Part shown: positions 1-10,870 of the stretch, piece by piece
Layout of the letters: each line of letters begins with the position of its first letter
How positions within the stretch are numbered: the stretch's first letter is position 1
DNA from: Cycas panzhihuaensis
Taxonomy: Eukaryota; Cycadophyta
Direction of reading: 5' to 3'
NCBI GenBank assembly: GCA_023213395.1
Contig: CM041465.1
Coordinates: forward strand, 206,033,741 to 206,097,740
DNA: 64,000 bases
Notes under the pieces: model-generated
Database searches by the model: none
What the model was told of the DNA's origin: nothing
Seen by the model: the letters and a program-made list of their open reading frames with translations, nothing else
Position numbers and translations under genes: made by a program

Positions 1-192
1 TAGCCCACGGTTTTCTAAACCCATGGGTGGCAAACCACCGATAAAACCACACCCCCATAGCTTTCAAACACATGTTGTTGTTTTTTTTCTCTTTTTAACG
101 TTGACGGAGATGAAGGAAAACAGAGACGAAGACATAGACAATTGACAGAGGTTAACGAAGATGATTGAATAGTGATAGGGTAAACAGACGAT

Positions 193-1660
193 ATGGTTGA
201 ATTAAACGAAGCCAAAATGTCTGGATCAAGGTTTACAAAATTCGCGCAGTCAACCCTTTTACTCTCAAGAGCTTTGCAAAAACATATGGAAGAAGAGGTA
301 GAGACTCCATTTGAAATTGGAGGACATCAAATTAGATGGAAAGTGTTGGATTCCCCCGTATTGCCCAAATGGTCAGAAGTAGAAGATCAGAATGCTCCAT
401 TAAGAGTACATTTAACAGGCATAAGGGTCGTCCAAGTGGCATCATTTTCGATTTTTTCAAAAAATTCGAAGAGATTGCAAGACGTGCTACAAGGCTATAA
501 TCCCACAGATCAAGTATTAACAAATAATGGGAGAATTATAAGAATGGACCCAGAGGATGTTGCAAGGTTAACGGGATTTCCAATGGAAGGACAAGAAGTA
601 AAAAAAGTAGGAAACTTAACGTCTACGATGAAGGACCATATCATTCAAATGATATGTAGAAGAGAATTTCACACTAAGCATGGAGGACATGGCATTCCGG
701 TGACACATCTTAAGACTACGAATGCAATGGTTGTTGTCGTGCTTATGTGTACAAGACTTCTAGGAGAACAATGTTGTAACGCGTTGCCTTGGTGGATAGC
801 CTCGTATCTTCAAGGTCTGATGAGGGGGACAATTTACAATTGGTTTGCTTTCATCTCAAAAAAGCTAAAGACATCTTTACATCAACTTGTTATAGGGGGA
901 CAATCAAGTTTTAATCTCACTATGTATTTATTGGGATATTTCATCTGCCAGGATTAGCAAAAAGTCCAACAATCTTGTTGCTCTCTACATTCTATAGGGA
1001 TTCTTCCACACTGAAGAAACTTTGTCCAAAGGTTTAGAAGGAAGGCACAACAAAACAAACAAAGATATGCATAGTTGTAATGGTACACAGAAAAGATGAA
1101 TCTTCAACTGCCTCTTCTAACGACTCTGATGAGGATTATATTGCAAATTACTCAGATCTCAACACGAGTGAGGAGGAGAATGAGGAAGTAGAAGCAGGCA
1201 ACGAGTCTATATTCCCTATTGATGAGGACACCCATATTGCAGCACCGGATCTGAACATTCCAGCATCTCCTACTGTAGAGAGTGAAGTAGAACAATGTGA
1301 ACTGCTTGGAGTATTAGGAGTGGATGTTCCACCCATGCTAGAACTAGAATTAGAGAAGCAACAAGAAGCAAGAACCTCCCCTAATCTACATATCATTAAA
1401 ACTCAACATGCATGCATGGTGAGTTCAATGGATGAATATCGAGCAATAGGAGAAGGTCAAGGATCATGCATGAAGAAGATTGAAGATAACTATCATAAAA
1501 TAGATAGTTATGATCAACTACAGAAGGACTTGTGGGAAACAAAGGAATTGTTGCAGAAAATGAAAGGTCAACAACAGAAGGACTTGAAGGACTTGTAGGA
1601 AACAAAAGAATTATTATAGAAAAAGGAAGGGGAATGCAAGCAATTGCTAAAAAAAAAAGG
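193..1660 (+). pseudogene. Degraded plant mobile domain (PMD)-like extra gene of element M
   Basis: Two open stretches lie in different frames: 193-957 (254 codons) and 1080-1598 (172 codons). Reading through 945-1080 in the second frame keeps protein-like sequence with one stop, so I infer one gene broken by a frameshift near 945-955. The N-terminal part has RIIRMDPEDVARLTGFP (about residues 115-131) and a tryptophan-rich stretch PWWIASYLQGLMRGTIYNW. These resemble the plant mobile/aminotransferase-like domain found in transposons and some host genes. The second part starts with an acidic Ser/Glu/Asp-rich linker and ends in a Lys/Glu/Gln coiled coil with a repeated Q-Q-K-D-L unit continuing past the stop to about 1660. 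A polypurine tract and LTR follow, so I read it as an accessory gene at the 3' end of a retrotransposon. Bases 1-192 show nothing I can support. The PMD assignment is from memory of the family, not a search. Confidence 0.5.
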
Positions 1661-1888
1661 AAATATACAATCGAGTGGTCAGTCACATCCAACGAATTAG
1701 TGCATTAGAAGAACATCTCCGTTAGAATGAGCTACTATAATGTGTTGAGGTGGTCAATTGTGAAAATCGCAAATGGCGGTACAAAGTAGGGTTGGACCCT
1801 CTATATTTGAAAAAATCTCCAGTTCTATGTCCAGGCACATCTTCAATTCTAGATCAGGCAGCACCTTCTAAGCGAGGCGCTCAGAGCT

Positions 1889-1905
1889 AAAAAGGGGTGG
1901 ATAGA
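1889..1905 (+). promoter_or_regulatory. Polypurine tract of element M
   Basis: A purine-rich run, TAAAAAGGGGTGGATAGA, lies directly before TGTTGGGACCC, the expected start of an LTR. In LTR retrotransposons this tract primes plus-strand DNA synthesis. It suggests the accessory gene upstream belongs to a + strand element. Confidence 0.45.
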
Positions 1906-2020
1906 TGTTGGGACCCATTTTTGTTAATAATGGGTAAATGTCGAATGTTGTGTTAAGAAAGAGGAATTAGTTAGGGCAAGAAGTTAGAAGTAGCTACCAG
2001 GTGATGGACGATGGTTCCAA

Positions 2021-2116
<96 letters not shown>

Positions 2117-2398
2117 CTGTGTGTGTAATGAGAATAGATGAAAGGTGTGCGATGCTGTGCATCCTGATCTTAGTGGATGGTACCAGACTTATATGGGATG
2201 ATCACATCCTAGCTTGTGTATAACCAATTTTGATATAATAATAAACTTTGTGTTGTGTATATTCTATATTGTGTTCCCGAGTTGAGTACTATTCATGTGT
2301 TGCCCTAGTTGAGTACTTTTCGTATGATATTATTAAGATGATGTGATTAATTGTGTTGCACCATCTTATCTCTTCCTAGTACAAACCCATGGTTAACA
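1906..2398 (+). repeat. Probable 3' LTR of element M
   Basis: It starts TGTTGGGACCC after the polypurine tract and can end at GGTTAACA (2391-2398), giving TGTT...AACA ends. It contains a long AT dinucleotide run and an AATAATAAA-type stretch near 2237. Gypsy P coding sequence begins immediately to the right, so M probably inserted into P and cut it off. The second LTR and the other target duplication would lie left of the window, so the ends are not confirmed. Confidence 0.4.
2023..2126. repeat. Compound microsatellite (AT)n-(GTAT)n-(TG)n
   Basis: About 34 AT units (2023-2090) are followed by about six GTAT units (2091-2116) and a short TG run. It lies inside the probable LTR of M. Confidence 0.97.
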
Positions 2399-2960
2399 AA
2401 TAATAATGCTTTCTATGCATGCATTTGTGCATACCACATACTCTGCATTTGGATTAGGTATTATAAGTATTGGTGCAATGGTAAGTAACTCCTTCAATTG
2501 TTGAAATCTCTCTTCATATATTTTAATCCATTCAAACTTCATTCCCTTCTTTTGCAGTGAAGTGCTAGGGAATGCTATCTTTGAGAATCCTTCCATATAT
2601 GTACAATAGTATCCTATTCAACCTATAAAACTTCTTACTTCATTCACATTCTTTGGCGTTTGCCATTCCATGAGTGCAATGATTTTTTGTGGGTTAATTG
2701 AAATCCTTTTTTCTAAAACGATGTGTCTCAAGTAATGCACTTGTTCTTTATAGAAATCACGTTTACTTCAATTTATATAAAGTTTGTATTCTCTCAAAAT
2801 TTGCAACATGATCCTTGAGTGTTTTTCATGCTCTTCCTTCGACTTTGAATAAATCATGATGTCATCTATGAATACTATAACAAACTAGTCTAGATACTTT
2901 TTAAACACACTATTCATCAAGCACATGAAAGTTGTTGGAGCATTAGTGAATCCAAATGGT
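2399..2960 (-). pseudogene. Gypsy P reverse transcriptase C-terminal half and RNase H start
   Basis: Minus-strand translation from 2960 begins PFGFTNAPTTFM, continues to FIDDIMIYSKSKEEHEKH near 2880-2830 (the catalytic aspartate pair, normally Y-x-D-D-I/L), and on to a YLRHIV motif and NPQKI. It reaches the RNase H start PILIIPNPNAEYVVCTNAC near 2410, where similarity stops. Stop codons interrupt at about 2765 and 2610. Polarity and motif order are diagnostic of Ty3/gypsy. The abrupt 3' end coincides with the probable LTR of M. Confidence 0.88.
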
Positions 2961-3163
2961 TGTAAAGAAAACAATGTCTGTATATCATTCAATGAATTAA
3001 TGAGAGAAATCCTCTTAATAAATACTACATATTGTACATATGCCCTTAACTGATGCAAATGCATGTACACTTGTCACAGACTTATAAAAAAGGGAATTCC
3101 ACCTAACCCTCGTACATTAGAAATACATCTTTAAGTATTCTTAGATAAAACATTACTTTAACC
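2961..3163 (-). repeat. 3' LTR of copia A
   Basis: Homologous along its length to 8026-8221 (shared AAAGAAAACAATGTCTGTAT, and AAACATTACTTTAA at the other end). It begins TG at 2961. The U3 end is eroded, reading TTTAACCC where TTTAACA is expected. Confidence 0.9.
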
Positions 3164-3184
3164 CCCTCTCTTAATGTTTTATCT
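3143..3184 (-). other. Inverted repeat around polypurine tract/U3 junction of A
   Basis: Arms AGATAAAACATTA (3143-3155) and TAATGTTTTATCT (3172-3184) are perfect 13 bp complements with a 16-base loop holding the LTR end and the polypurine tract. The same structure is found at the other copia 3' ends in this window. Confidence 0.8.
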
Positions 3185-4990
3185 ATTCATCTTCACTCCA
3201 AGTTTATCTAAAAAATATAGAAACTTGTCTTTGGCAAGTGGTTTAGTGAGAATATCTGCAATTTGTTCACTAGAGGTGCAATGTAGTAATTCCAACTCCT
3301 CATTCTGAACCTTTTCTCTTATGAAGCGAGGATGAACCTCTATATGTTTTGTCCTTGCATGAAACACGAGATTTTGGGTCATTTTGATATCACTCTGATT
3401 ATCACAAAAGAGAATAGTTGGAGTATTTTGTTCTTGGTTTAGATCTTTTAACAATTGTTTGATCCAAATAGCTTCCCAAGCTGCATTGACTGTTGACTTG
3501 TATTCTGCTTCAGTAGAAGATAGAGCAACAATTGCTTGCTTTTTACTTCTCCAGGAAGTAACTGTTGAAGCAAGAAAGAAACAATACCTAGTTGTAGATT
3601 TTCTATCTTCTTTGTCTCTTACCCAATCTGAGTCACTCTACCCAACTAGTTACATACCTTTTGTCTTGGTCTATTTTAGCTGTAGAGTAAGTGTTCCTTT
3701 GATGTACCTAAGTATTTTCTTTGCAGCATTCTAGTGTGACAACTTGGGCTCCTTCATGTACCTAGAGATCACTCCAACTGAGGATGAAATGTTAGGTATA
3801 GCAGTAGTGAGATAAATTAGACTCCCTACTAGTTGCCTATATAGAGTTGCATCTACTGAATGTTCATTTGCATCATGGGTTAGAGTACAACCTATTTCCA
3901 TTGGTGTAACACAACTATTGCAGTTCTCCATTTTGAATCTTTTAAAAAGATTTCAAACATATTTAGACTCAGATATGAAAATTATGTCATTTTGTTGGTT
4001 TACCTCAATTCCAAGATAATAATGAAAAAGGCCTAAATCTGTCATCTCAAAAACACTTTTTAACTGAGATTTTATTATTGCAATAGATTCATTATCACTT
4101 CTTGTGAGAATCATGTCATCTACATATATGACAATGATAATGATCAACCCTTTGCTAAATTTAACATATAAGTTTGGGTCAGATTCATAGTTATTAAAGT
4201 CATTTTGCACGAGATGTCTATCTAGCTTGGCATACCAAGCTTTTGGAGCTTGTTTCAACCCATACAAGGCCTTTTTCAATTTGCAAACAAGATGTTTTTT
4301 GCCAGCTTTTGTGTATCCAGCTGGTTGCTCCACATATACTTCTTCTTTTAGATCTCCATTCAGAAATGCACTCTTAACATCAAGTTGGATGATCTTCTAG
4401 TTTTGTTGTGCTGCCAGTGCAATGACTGCCCTTACAGTATTCAATTTTGCAACTAATGAAAAAGTCTCATCATAATCTATGGTGGCAATTTGAGTATACC
4501 CTTTGGCTACTAGTTTGGCTTTATATTTCTCAACTGTTCTATTTGATTTCTCTTTAACTTTGTATACAAATTTACAATCAACAATGGGTTTATTCGTTTG
4601 GGCTTCATCCAAATCCTATGTTCCACTTTTATGGATAGAAGCCATTTCATCATCCATTATTGTTTTCCATTCAGGATATTGACTAACTTCTTCATAAGTT
4701 TGAGACTTAACTGAATAGAACAATGCTTGGTGCTTCTGTGACCTTGTCCTTTGTTCGAACACACCTCCTTTTGCTTCCTCAATGGTCTTGATGTACCATT
4801 TAGGTAACTTCTTTGAAGACAATGCCCTATTTTGTGCTTCCTTAGACATTGCCCTATTTTGTGCTTTCTCAGACCGTAGACTTGTTTGACTATTATCTTT
4901 GTCTATTTCCTTCATACGATTCGCTTTCATGGTTACTTGTATTTGTAGTTGTAACTTTTGATATTTTTTTATCAAGGATAGAAATTGCAA
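3179..4990 (-). pseudogene. Copia A reverse transcriptase and RNase H
   Basis: Read leftward. KPIVDCKFVYKVKEKSN (about 4580-4530) is the start of the copia reverse transcriptase. It is followed by [20 protein letters not shown] near 4280 and the catalytic YVDDMILT near 4115. RNase H-side motifs are YRQLVGSLIYLT (3840) and DNQSDIKMTQNLVFHARTKH (3400-3340). Stops separate the pieces at 4615, 4395, 3950 and 3730, and the central RNase H segment lies in a shifted frame. The family normally has one uninterrupted pol frame, so the gene is dead. The upstream part to 4990 is the low-complexity linker between integrase and reverse transcriptase. Confidence 0.9.
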
Positions 4991-6178
4991 GTCTTGTATG
5001 TCCTATTTGTTGACAGATGGTCTGATCTTTTTTGACTGCTTGTTCATCAAAGACGATGTCTCTACTAGCATAGACCTTATTGGTTTTTGGGTCTATGCAC
5101 CCATATGCTTTGGACTTATTATTGTAGCTTATCATTATGCATTCTATACTCTTGTTATCAAGCTTAGTTTGTTTCTTATCAACAATATGAACATAAGCTT
5201 TGCAACCACAACTTTAAGGTTACTTACATCTAGTTTTCTTCCTGTCCAAGCCTCTTTAGGTGTTATTTTGTTCAGTGCTTGAGTTAGGCTTCTATTGATT
5301 AAATATATTGCTATATTAATAACTTCTTCTCAATATGTTTTAGTAACTTCTCTGTTATGGATTAGACTTTGAGCCATCTTCGTGATAGTTCTGTTCATAC
5401 ACTCTACAATACTATTTGATTGCAGCGTGTAGGGCGTTGTAACCTATCGATGAATTACATGTATTCTGCAAAAATGATGAAATTCTTTCGGCATATACTC
5501 TCCTTCTCCATCGGGCCGAAAATATTTTATTTTGCAATCACTTTCTAATTCTACTTCAGCCTTAAATTCTTTAAAACAATCAAGAGTATTTGATTTGCTA
5601 AAGAGAAAATACACCCAGGGTTTTCTTGAAAAACGATTAATAAAGTACCAGGCTCCATTGAGTGAGTTTGGTGTAATTGGCCCACAAAGATCAGTATGAA
5701 TTAGTTCCAACTTTTTTTGAGCTTGCCATGAACTCTTTTGAAATGGAGTTCTATGTTGTTTTCTCATCATATAATTCTTAATGATAAAGGAATTAAAAGA
5801 TATGTCTGGAAGTCCAATAACCAAGTTAGAATTTTTTAATAATTCTAGTCTTTCATTTGAGATATACCCATATTTGGAATGTTAGATTTTATTATTAGTA
5901 GTGTTGAAAGTATCAAAGGACTTTACATTTGAGTTTGGTATGATTGGTGTAGAGATTAACTTATATAGATTGTTACTCTCTATTCCTTTTGCAATTACAA
6001 TACCTCCCTTCTTCATATCAAAAATGAAACACTATCCATTTTCATCAAAGACAACTCATAGTTTTTTTTCTTTTTAACTGTGATATAGACAACAGATTTT
6101 TCTTCATCCCAGGTACAAAAGGTACATTTCCAATCTTTCTAATTTTCCATCAATTTTTACAACAATTACTCTAATACC
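4991..6178 (-). pseudogene. Copia A integrase
   Basis: Minus-strand 5824-5444 carries the end of the GAG-pre-integrase zinc region and the integrase core: KKLELIHTDLCGPITP, then WYFINRFSRKPWVYFLFSKS, then FRPDGEGEYMPKEF. The second catalytic Asp region is altered, since copia normally has a D-G-G-G-E-Y/F motif at the third block. C-terminal motif SKAYGCIDPKTNKVYASRDIVF is at 5130-5060. Several stops and a frameshift near 5440 break it. Confidence 0.85.
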
Positions 6179-7319
6179 CTAAATATGGAGTGGATAGTTG
6201 TCGCCTAGTTCAACGGATTTATTAAATGGGTATGGTTTTAGAGACTCAAACCATTCTTCACATCCCATCATGTGGTTTGATGCTCTTGAGTTGACGTACC
6301 AATCATCCTTTGAACTAAGGCTTGTGGCCAAAGTAGCAACAAACGCTGCTTTCTCCTCTTCTTCTTTTGTGCTTTGTTCCTTGTTGTAATTTCCTGCAAC
6401 TCTTTTCCCTCTCTGAATCTCAGTAAGTTTTTGAGGAAATTGATATGGATAATGTCTAGATTGTTTGCAATGATAACAGACATCAAAGGCTCGACAATCA
6501 CTCGAAAAATGTCCTTGTTTACCACAATTAAAACAGACTTTGGAATCTCTAGGCGGAATTGATCTAGTTCTTCCTCTTCTTTCTTGCCATTTGGTGCGAT
6601 TGTCTAACCAATTTCTTCTTTCTGTAGAAGGTGCCTTGAAGAATTTGTCATGTCCTCTTGAAGGATACTGACCACGACCTTGGATTCCAAGACTAAGCTT
6701 GGAAAGAAAGGCTTCCTCTATCTCCATTTCTTCTTTATACATTCTATTCCTTTGCTCCTGGTGAAGCGTATGCCTTGTCAAAATCTCGAAGGTTATATTA
6801 GTAGTATGACCTCAACCGATGAGGGTATTGACCATGTTATCAAAAGACTTTGGCAACTCATTAATGACCAATTGAACAAGTTCAGTATCTGTAATTTTAT
6901 CTCTTGCGATAACAAGGTCATTTTTAACAGAAGTAACCTTAGAGACAAATTCGGAAATTGATTTCCTTTCCTTTATATGAAGTTTGTAAAGCTCTTCTCT
7001 TAAAACAATTATTCTAGCCTCATTTCTTTGGCTAAACAGGGAGGTCACAATCTTCTAAATATCTGCAGAAGAATTCACACCATCTATGTGTGTTAACAAG
7101 GAATCTAAGATTGAGAGCTTTAGGGTTGCTATGGCCTGATTATCTCTTTCATCCCAGCTTATCATGTCAGCAATGTCTGTTGGTTTTTGTTCATCTCCAG
7201 TCACAATTTTCCATGCATTCTTATATCTTAAGAGCCCTTCAATTTTTATCTTCTAGGTGTTAAAATTCATCCCTGTAAGTTTATCTGCTTCTCCAAGGGA
7301 AACTATAGATGAGGCCATT
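6179..7319 (-). pseudogene. Copia A gag and protease
   Basis: The start codon is at 7319 on the minus strand (MASSIVSLGEADKLTG). UBN2/gag sequence follows (LREELYKLHIKERKSISEFV at about 6980), then a CCHC knuckle CFNCGKQGHFSSDC at about 6550-6510. The protease active site is degraded: where the family has D-S-G-A-S it reads VNSRASNHM (about 6310-6290). Stops occur at about 7255 and 7055, and a frameshift near 6800. The product would be the capsid protein and the aspartic protease of the element. Confidence 0.85.
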
Positions 7320-8025
7320 TCTAAAATATTGAGATACTAAGATTTGATGAAATTGTTTAGTTGTATGGCTATACAATTGTACATAATTATACCAAAAAAT
7401 GAGAGCATACGGATCTGGAAAAAAATGGAGGCAAAATATAGATTTGAGTCTATAGATTCTGAATCTAGAAGAGATTTTTAGAAACAACCTATAGAATTTT
7501 TAGAAACTGGCCTGAAAAGGAAAACTTGCCCTAGGGTTTTTGATCTAAAAATTCTTGTAACTTCTTCAAATCTTGATGAAATTCTTCAACACTAGTCTTA
7601 AAAGAACCGTATAGATGAAAGGAAGATTTTAAGATTGATATTACCCAATTTTATGCCTTCATTAAAAAAAAAATCTGTAGAAGATCATCTACACCCATGA
7701 TTTCTATTTTTTGAGAAAAGACCTTTTAAACAAATGAATTTGGGATCGAATCTTTAGGAAAGATTGTTCCTCTCTTCGAAACATCTTTGTTGGTGAAATT
7801 TGAGCAAATTCTGAGCACTTTGAAATTTTTACATCCATATAGGCCCACACCGGTCTGTACATTGAGTTCATATAGTGAGAAAATGGCCTCTTCTTAATTA
7901 AACTTCTTCAGATGAAGTAATCAGATGAAAATGACCTCTTCTTAATAAAACTTCTTCCAGAAATTCTAAAAAACTGGATAGGCTTTGACTGAACAAAGAA
8001 ACCTACTCTGTGCCATTTAAAGAAA
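7320..8025 (-). other. Copia A leader with eroded primer binding site
   Basis: No gene here. Next to the 5' LTR the minus strand reads ATGGCACAGAGTAGG, an eroded form of ATGGTATCAGAGCAGG, the initiator-Met tRNA primer site seen in the sister elements. Confidence 0.7.
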
Positions 8026-8221
8026 ACAATGTCTGTATTTCATTCAATGAATTGATGAGAGAAATCCTTTCAATATATACTGCATATTGTACACATGCCC
8101 TTAATTGATGTGAATGCATGTACGCCACTTGTCACAGACTAATAAAATAGGGAATGCCACCTAACCCTTGTACATTAGAAATACATCTTTAAGTATACCT
8201 GGATAAAACATTACTTTAACA
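8026..8221 (-). repeat. 5' LTR of copia A
   Basis: Pairs with 2961-3163. Its minus-strand start is TGTTAAAGTAATGTTTTATC at 8221. Its other end has lost the terminal CA. Confidence 0.9.
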
Positions 8222-9320
8222 ATGACATTACTATGAACTCATACTCTCCATACCTTGTTCTAATGGTTGTTTTGAATATGTCATCTTCCTTAATTTGAAT
8301 TTGATAATAGTCTAATCTCAAATCAATCTTGGAAAACAACTTGGCTCCTTTTATTTGATTGAATAAATCCTCAATTCTTGGCAATAGGTACTTATTCTTC
8401 GTTGTTGCCTTGTTCAACTATCTGTAATCAATACATTGCCACAATGTTCCATCATTCTTTCTCATGAATTAAACAGGCGCTCCTCATGGTGATATGATGG
8501 GTTTAATGAAGACTTGAAGAAGCAACTCCTACAACTGCATCTTTAATTCTACTAACTTGGGTGTAGCCATGCAATATGGTGCTTTAGAAAGTGGCTTAGT
8601 TCCTACAAGCAACCCAATTGTGTAATCCACATCCCTCTTTGGCTATAAACTTGGTAGTTCTTTAGGAAATATATCAACAAACTCTTTCATCATGGGATAG
8701 TTTTCAAGGCTAAGCCCTTTATGACTACCTTCCATGTTAACATGAGTTGCATAAGCCTAATAGTTATTTCACAAATTTTTCTTTACTTATGTAGATGGTT
8801 TTTATTGAATGGTGATTGGAAGTTTCTTTCCTTGGATGAGCTTGGGTTGTTCATCATCATCAAGACCCTCTACTACCTTGTTGAAACAATCTATCTTGGT
8901 TGAATGTTTTTCCAACCATTCCAATCCTATTATAGCATCATAATCTCTAAGTTGTAATATGTAGGAAGTGGCATACATGTTCCATCCTTCCCATTCCAAT
9001 TCATAGTCTTAGATAAACTCTATCACCTTCTTCTTATTTCCATTTGGAATTCATGTGCTCCATGTGGTCTTATGTTTTTGAGTCTTCAACTTGCACTTTT
9101 CCATGATGCGGGGATTTAAGAAGTTGTGATTACTGCCTGAATCAATTAGTGTGGAAATATCTTGACCAGTAATCTTTCTTGGTGCTTGTACCATTATTGA
9201 TTGATGGCCAACTTGATGTTTGCCAATAGCAACATTTACATGCATTAGTTCCCCTTGGGTTGCATCGACAAAAGTTGGTTGTGCTTCCACATTGTAAGCT
9301 TTTCGTCCCATTCCTTGCCC
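8222..9320 (-). pseudogene. Gypsy P protease and reverse transcriptase N-terminal half
   Basis: Minus-strand frames give an aspartic protease core, DISTLIDSGSNHNFLNPRIM (about 9180-9110). A linker follows, LRDYDAIIGLEWLEKHSTKIDC (about 8945-8880). The reverse transcriptase is [19 protein letters not shown] then [15 protein letters not shown] and [12 protein letters not shown], ending at the insertion of A. The order protease, then D-x-I-G-x-x-W-L linker, then reverse transcriptase is Ty3/gypsy. Stops at about 8420 and 8800 and a frame change near 9050 make it non-functional. Confidence 0.87.
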
Positions 9321-10549
9321 TTGAGGACACCTATTTGCAAAATGTTTTGGCTTATTGTATTGAAAATGTTTATGGTGTTTACTAGCTCTAGGTGCATTCC
9401 CATAGGGCTAGTTTAGTCTCGAGCTATCGTAAGGTTGATTAAAATTCCTTGCATCTTGGTGTTGTTCTGGATGTTTGAAATCTCTCCTTTGTGGTCTTGA
9501 TTTATCCTAAAATTTTCCTTTCGAACCAATACAATTGTCTGACTGCTTTACCCACTAGTCTTCACAACATTTTGCTTTGCATATGGCTTCCTTTGGAGTC
9601 CTTGGTTCATGAGTCTTGATTTTGTTTTGTATAATTTTATTCAAGCTACTAATGAATCGATGTATCTTCACCTTATCTTCTTGAATGTAAGGGCCACACT
9701 GAAGAAGGTCCATGAGTTGCCTTCTCATACTCTTCTACTAACATCCTCCCTTGCTTCAAATCATGGAAAGCTTTTGTGTTTTTATCAAAGTAATGTTCAA
9801 AAAGGTACTTTTATTTGAAATATTTAATGAATTTACTCTAATGTAAATCCCTTTCTGAAATTCTGTTCACCTTCCTGTGATGTTCTCACCACGTGACTGC
9901 TGTCCCTGCCTGATTGTACACATATATTCTTACATTCTCATTAGAAGTGAATTCATTTAACTTAAAGTATTTTCAATGTTTAAGAGCCAAGGATTCACTG
10001 CTCCCTTATTGCTAATTTCTCCACTAAAGGTTGGCAATTTAACTTTTCATAGCTCAAATTGAAGTGCTTTTCTTCTTGCCCCATGTCTTCCTGGTCTTGT
10101 CTGTGGAGTTTTTTTGGGTGATTTAGTTCCATTAGAGCTATTTTTAACATACCTATCAATAGTCCCTCTTCTAGTCCTTTTGCTTGTATGTTTGTGAATT
10201 GATAGTTCTCATGATCTCTCCTTTTTTCCATTGCTTCTTGTATCCATGTCTTTTCTGAATGACTCCTTGGAATTCTCTTACTATCTTCCTTGTGACTTTT
10301 CAACTATTCTTGCAGGTTGTGAACTGTCTCAACTAGCTCTATTAATGAAATTCTTTGAGGTCTATTTTTAAGAGGATGGGATCCTGTTGACCCCACTTCT
10401 TTAATACTATAGTTGCCTTGGCCAAATTGACCAAACAAGGTGTCCATGCCTTCAATTTCTGTTATTCTCATGAGCTCATACTTAATAATTTTGATAAGTT
10501 CTTTGTTGTTTGTATGAGCTTCCGACCTTGAAGCTTTGATACCACCTAT
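9321..10549 (-). pseudogene. Gypsy P gag
   Basis: The region between the primer site and protease. Near 9385-9330 a degenerate zinc knuckle reads HFQYNKPKHFANRCPQ; the first cysteines are lost. Upstream, 10303-9995 is rich in Lys, Glu and Gln (KEDSKRIPRSHSEKTWIQEAM), as in gypsy gag. Nothing else between 9400 and 9990 is clearly coding. Capsid function is inferred from position only. Confidence 0.55.
10528..10549 (-). promoter_or_regulatory. Candidate primer binding site of gypsy P
   Basis: The minus strand reads TGGTATCAAAGCTTCAAGG, close to plant tRNA-derived primer sites. Five bases upstream is GGCCACA, a possible LTR end at 10550. Confidence 0.4.
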
Positions 10550-10608
10550 TGTGGCCTTGCACTGACCCCTCTTCATTGTTCTAAGAATTAGAGACCACCA
10601 CATGGTTT
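10550..10608 (-). repeat. Possible end of the 5' LTR of gypsy P, resumed at 25453
   Basis: If 10550 is an LTR terminus, the LTR runs rightward through the copia B insertion and could end at TCTTACAACA (26680). This rests on position and terminal bases only, because no second P LTR is in the window. Confidence 0.3.
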
Positions 10609-10849
10609 TGTTAAACAGAACAACTTGGACAAAATAAGAATTTAGATGAAAGGTATGAAGAATCACTTGTATTAGCTTGGAGACAATGTCTCTATAAATA
10701 TATAACTGATTTCTGACCATTACAAAGAGAAATGTAACTGACCCTTTTCTACATGACAAGTGTCAGAATATGATGTGAGAGTTACATTGTGAGGGGTGGT
10801 GCAACATTACCCTCCTTTTCCTAGTAAGATAAAACATTATGTTCTAACA
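10609..10849 (-). repeat. 3' LTR of copia B
   Basis: TGTTAAACAGAAC...GTTCTAACA on the plus strand. It is nearly colinear with 25212-25452. Confidence 0.95.
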
Positions 10850-10870
10850 CCGTCTCTTAATGTTTTATCT
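10827..10870 (-). other. Inverted repeat around polypurine tract/U3 junction of B
   Basis: Perfect 13 bp arms AGATAAAACATTA (10827-10839) and TAATGTTTTATCT (10858-10870), with an 18-base loop containing the LTR terminus. The right arm also encodes the final Ile-Lys-His-stop of pol in this copy. Confidence 0.85.

Larger units (their letters stand above)
2961..8221 (-). mobile_element. Copia element A, complete with decayed ends
   Basis: A 5.26 kb Ty1/copia element, transcribed leftward, with LTRs at 2961-3163 and 8026-8221. It is inserted in the reverse transcriptase of gypsy P. Flanking bases are ATGGT (2956-2960) and ATGAC (8222-8226). In P sense these read ACCAT and GTCAT, which both derive from an original GCCAT (the Met-Pro junction of the gypsy motif) by single transitions. 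That is a decayed 5 bp target duplication. LTRs differ at roughly 10% of positions by hand count, so this is an old copy. All domains are present but every frame is broken. Confidence 0.9.
2399..10608 (-). mobile_element. Gypsy element P, interrupted by copia A
   Basis: A Ty3/gypsy element on the minus strand. From right to left it reads leader and gag (10549-9321), protease and N-terminal reverse transcriptase (9320-8222), copia A, then the rest of reverse transcriptase and the start of RNase H (2960-2399). The two halves of the reverse transcriptase rejoin exactly across A: the protein reads ...EYEFIVM to the right of A and PFGFTNAP to the left. Integrase and 3' LTR are not in the window. 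Its upstream end is interrupted by copia B at 10609 and resumes at 25453. Confidence 0.85.

Noticed and set aside
2011-2223. Open frames rich in Ile-Tyr
   Set aside because: Translation of the AT microsatellite.
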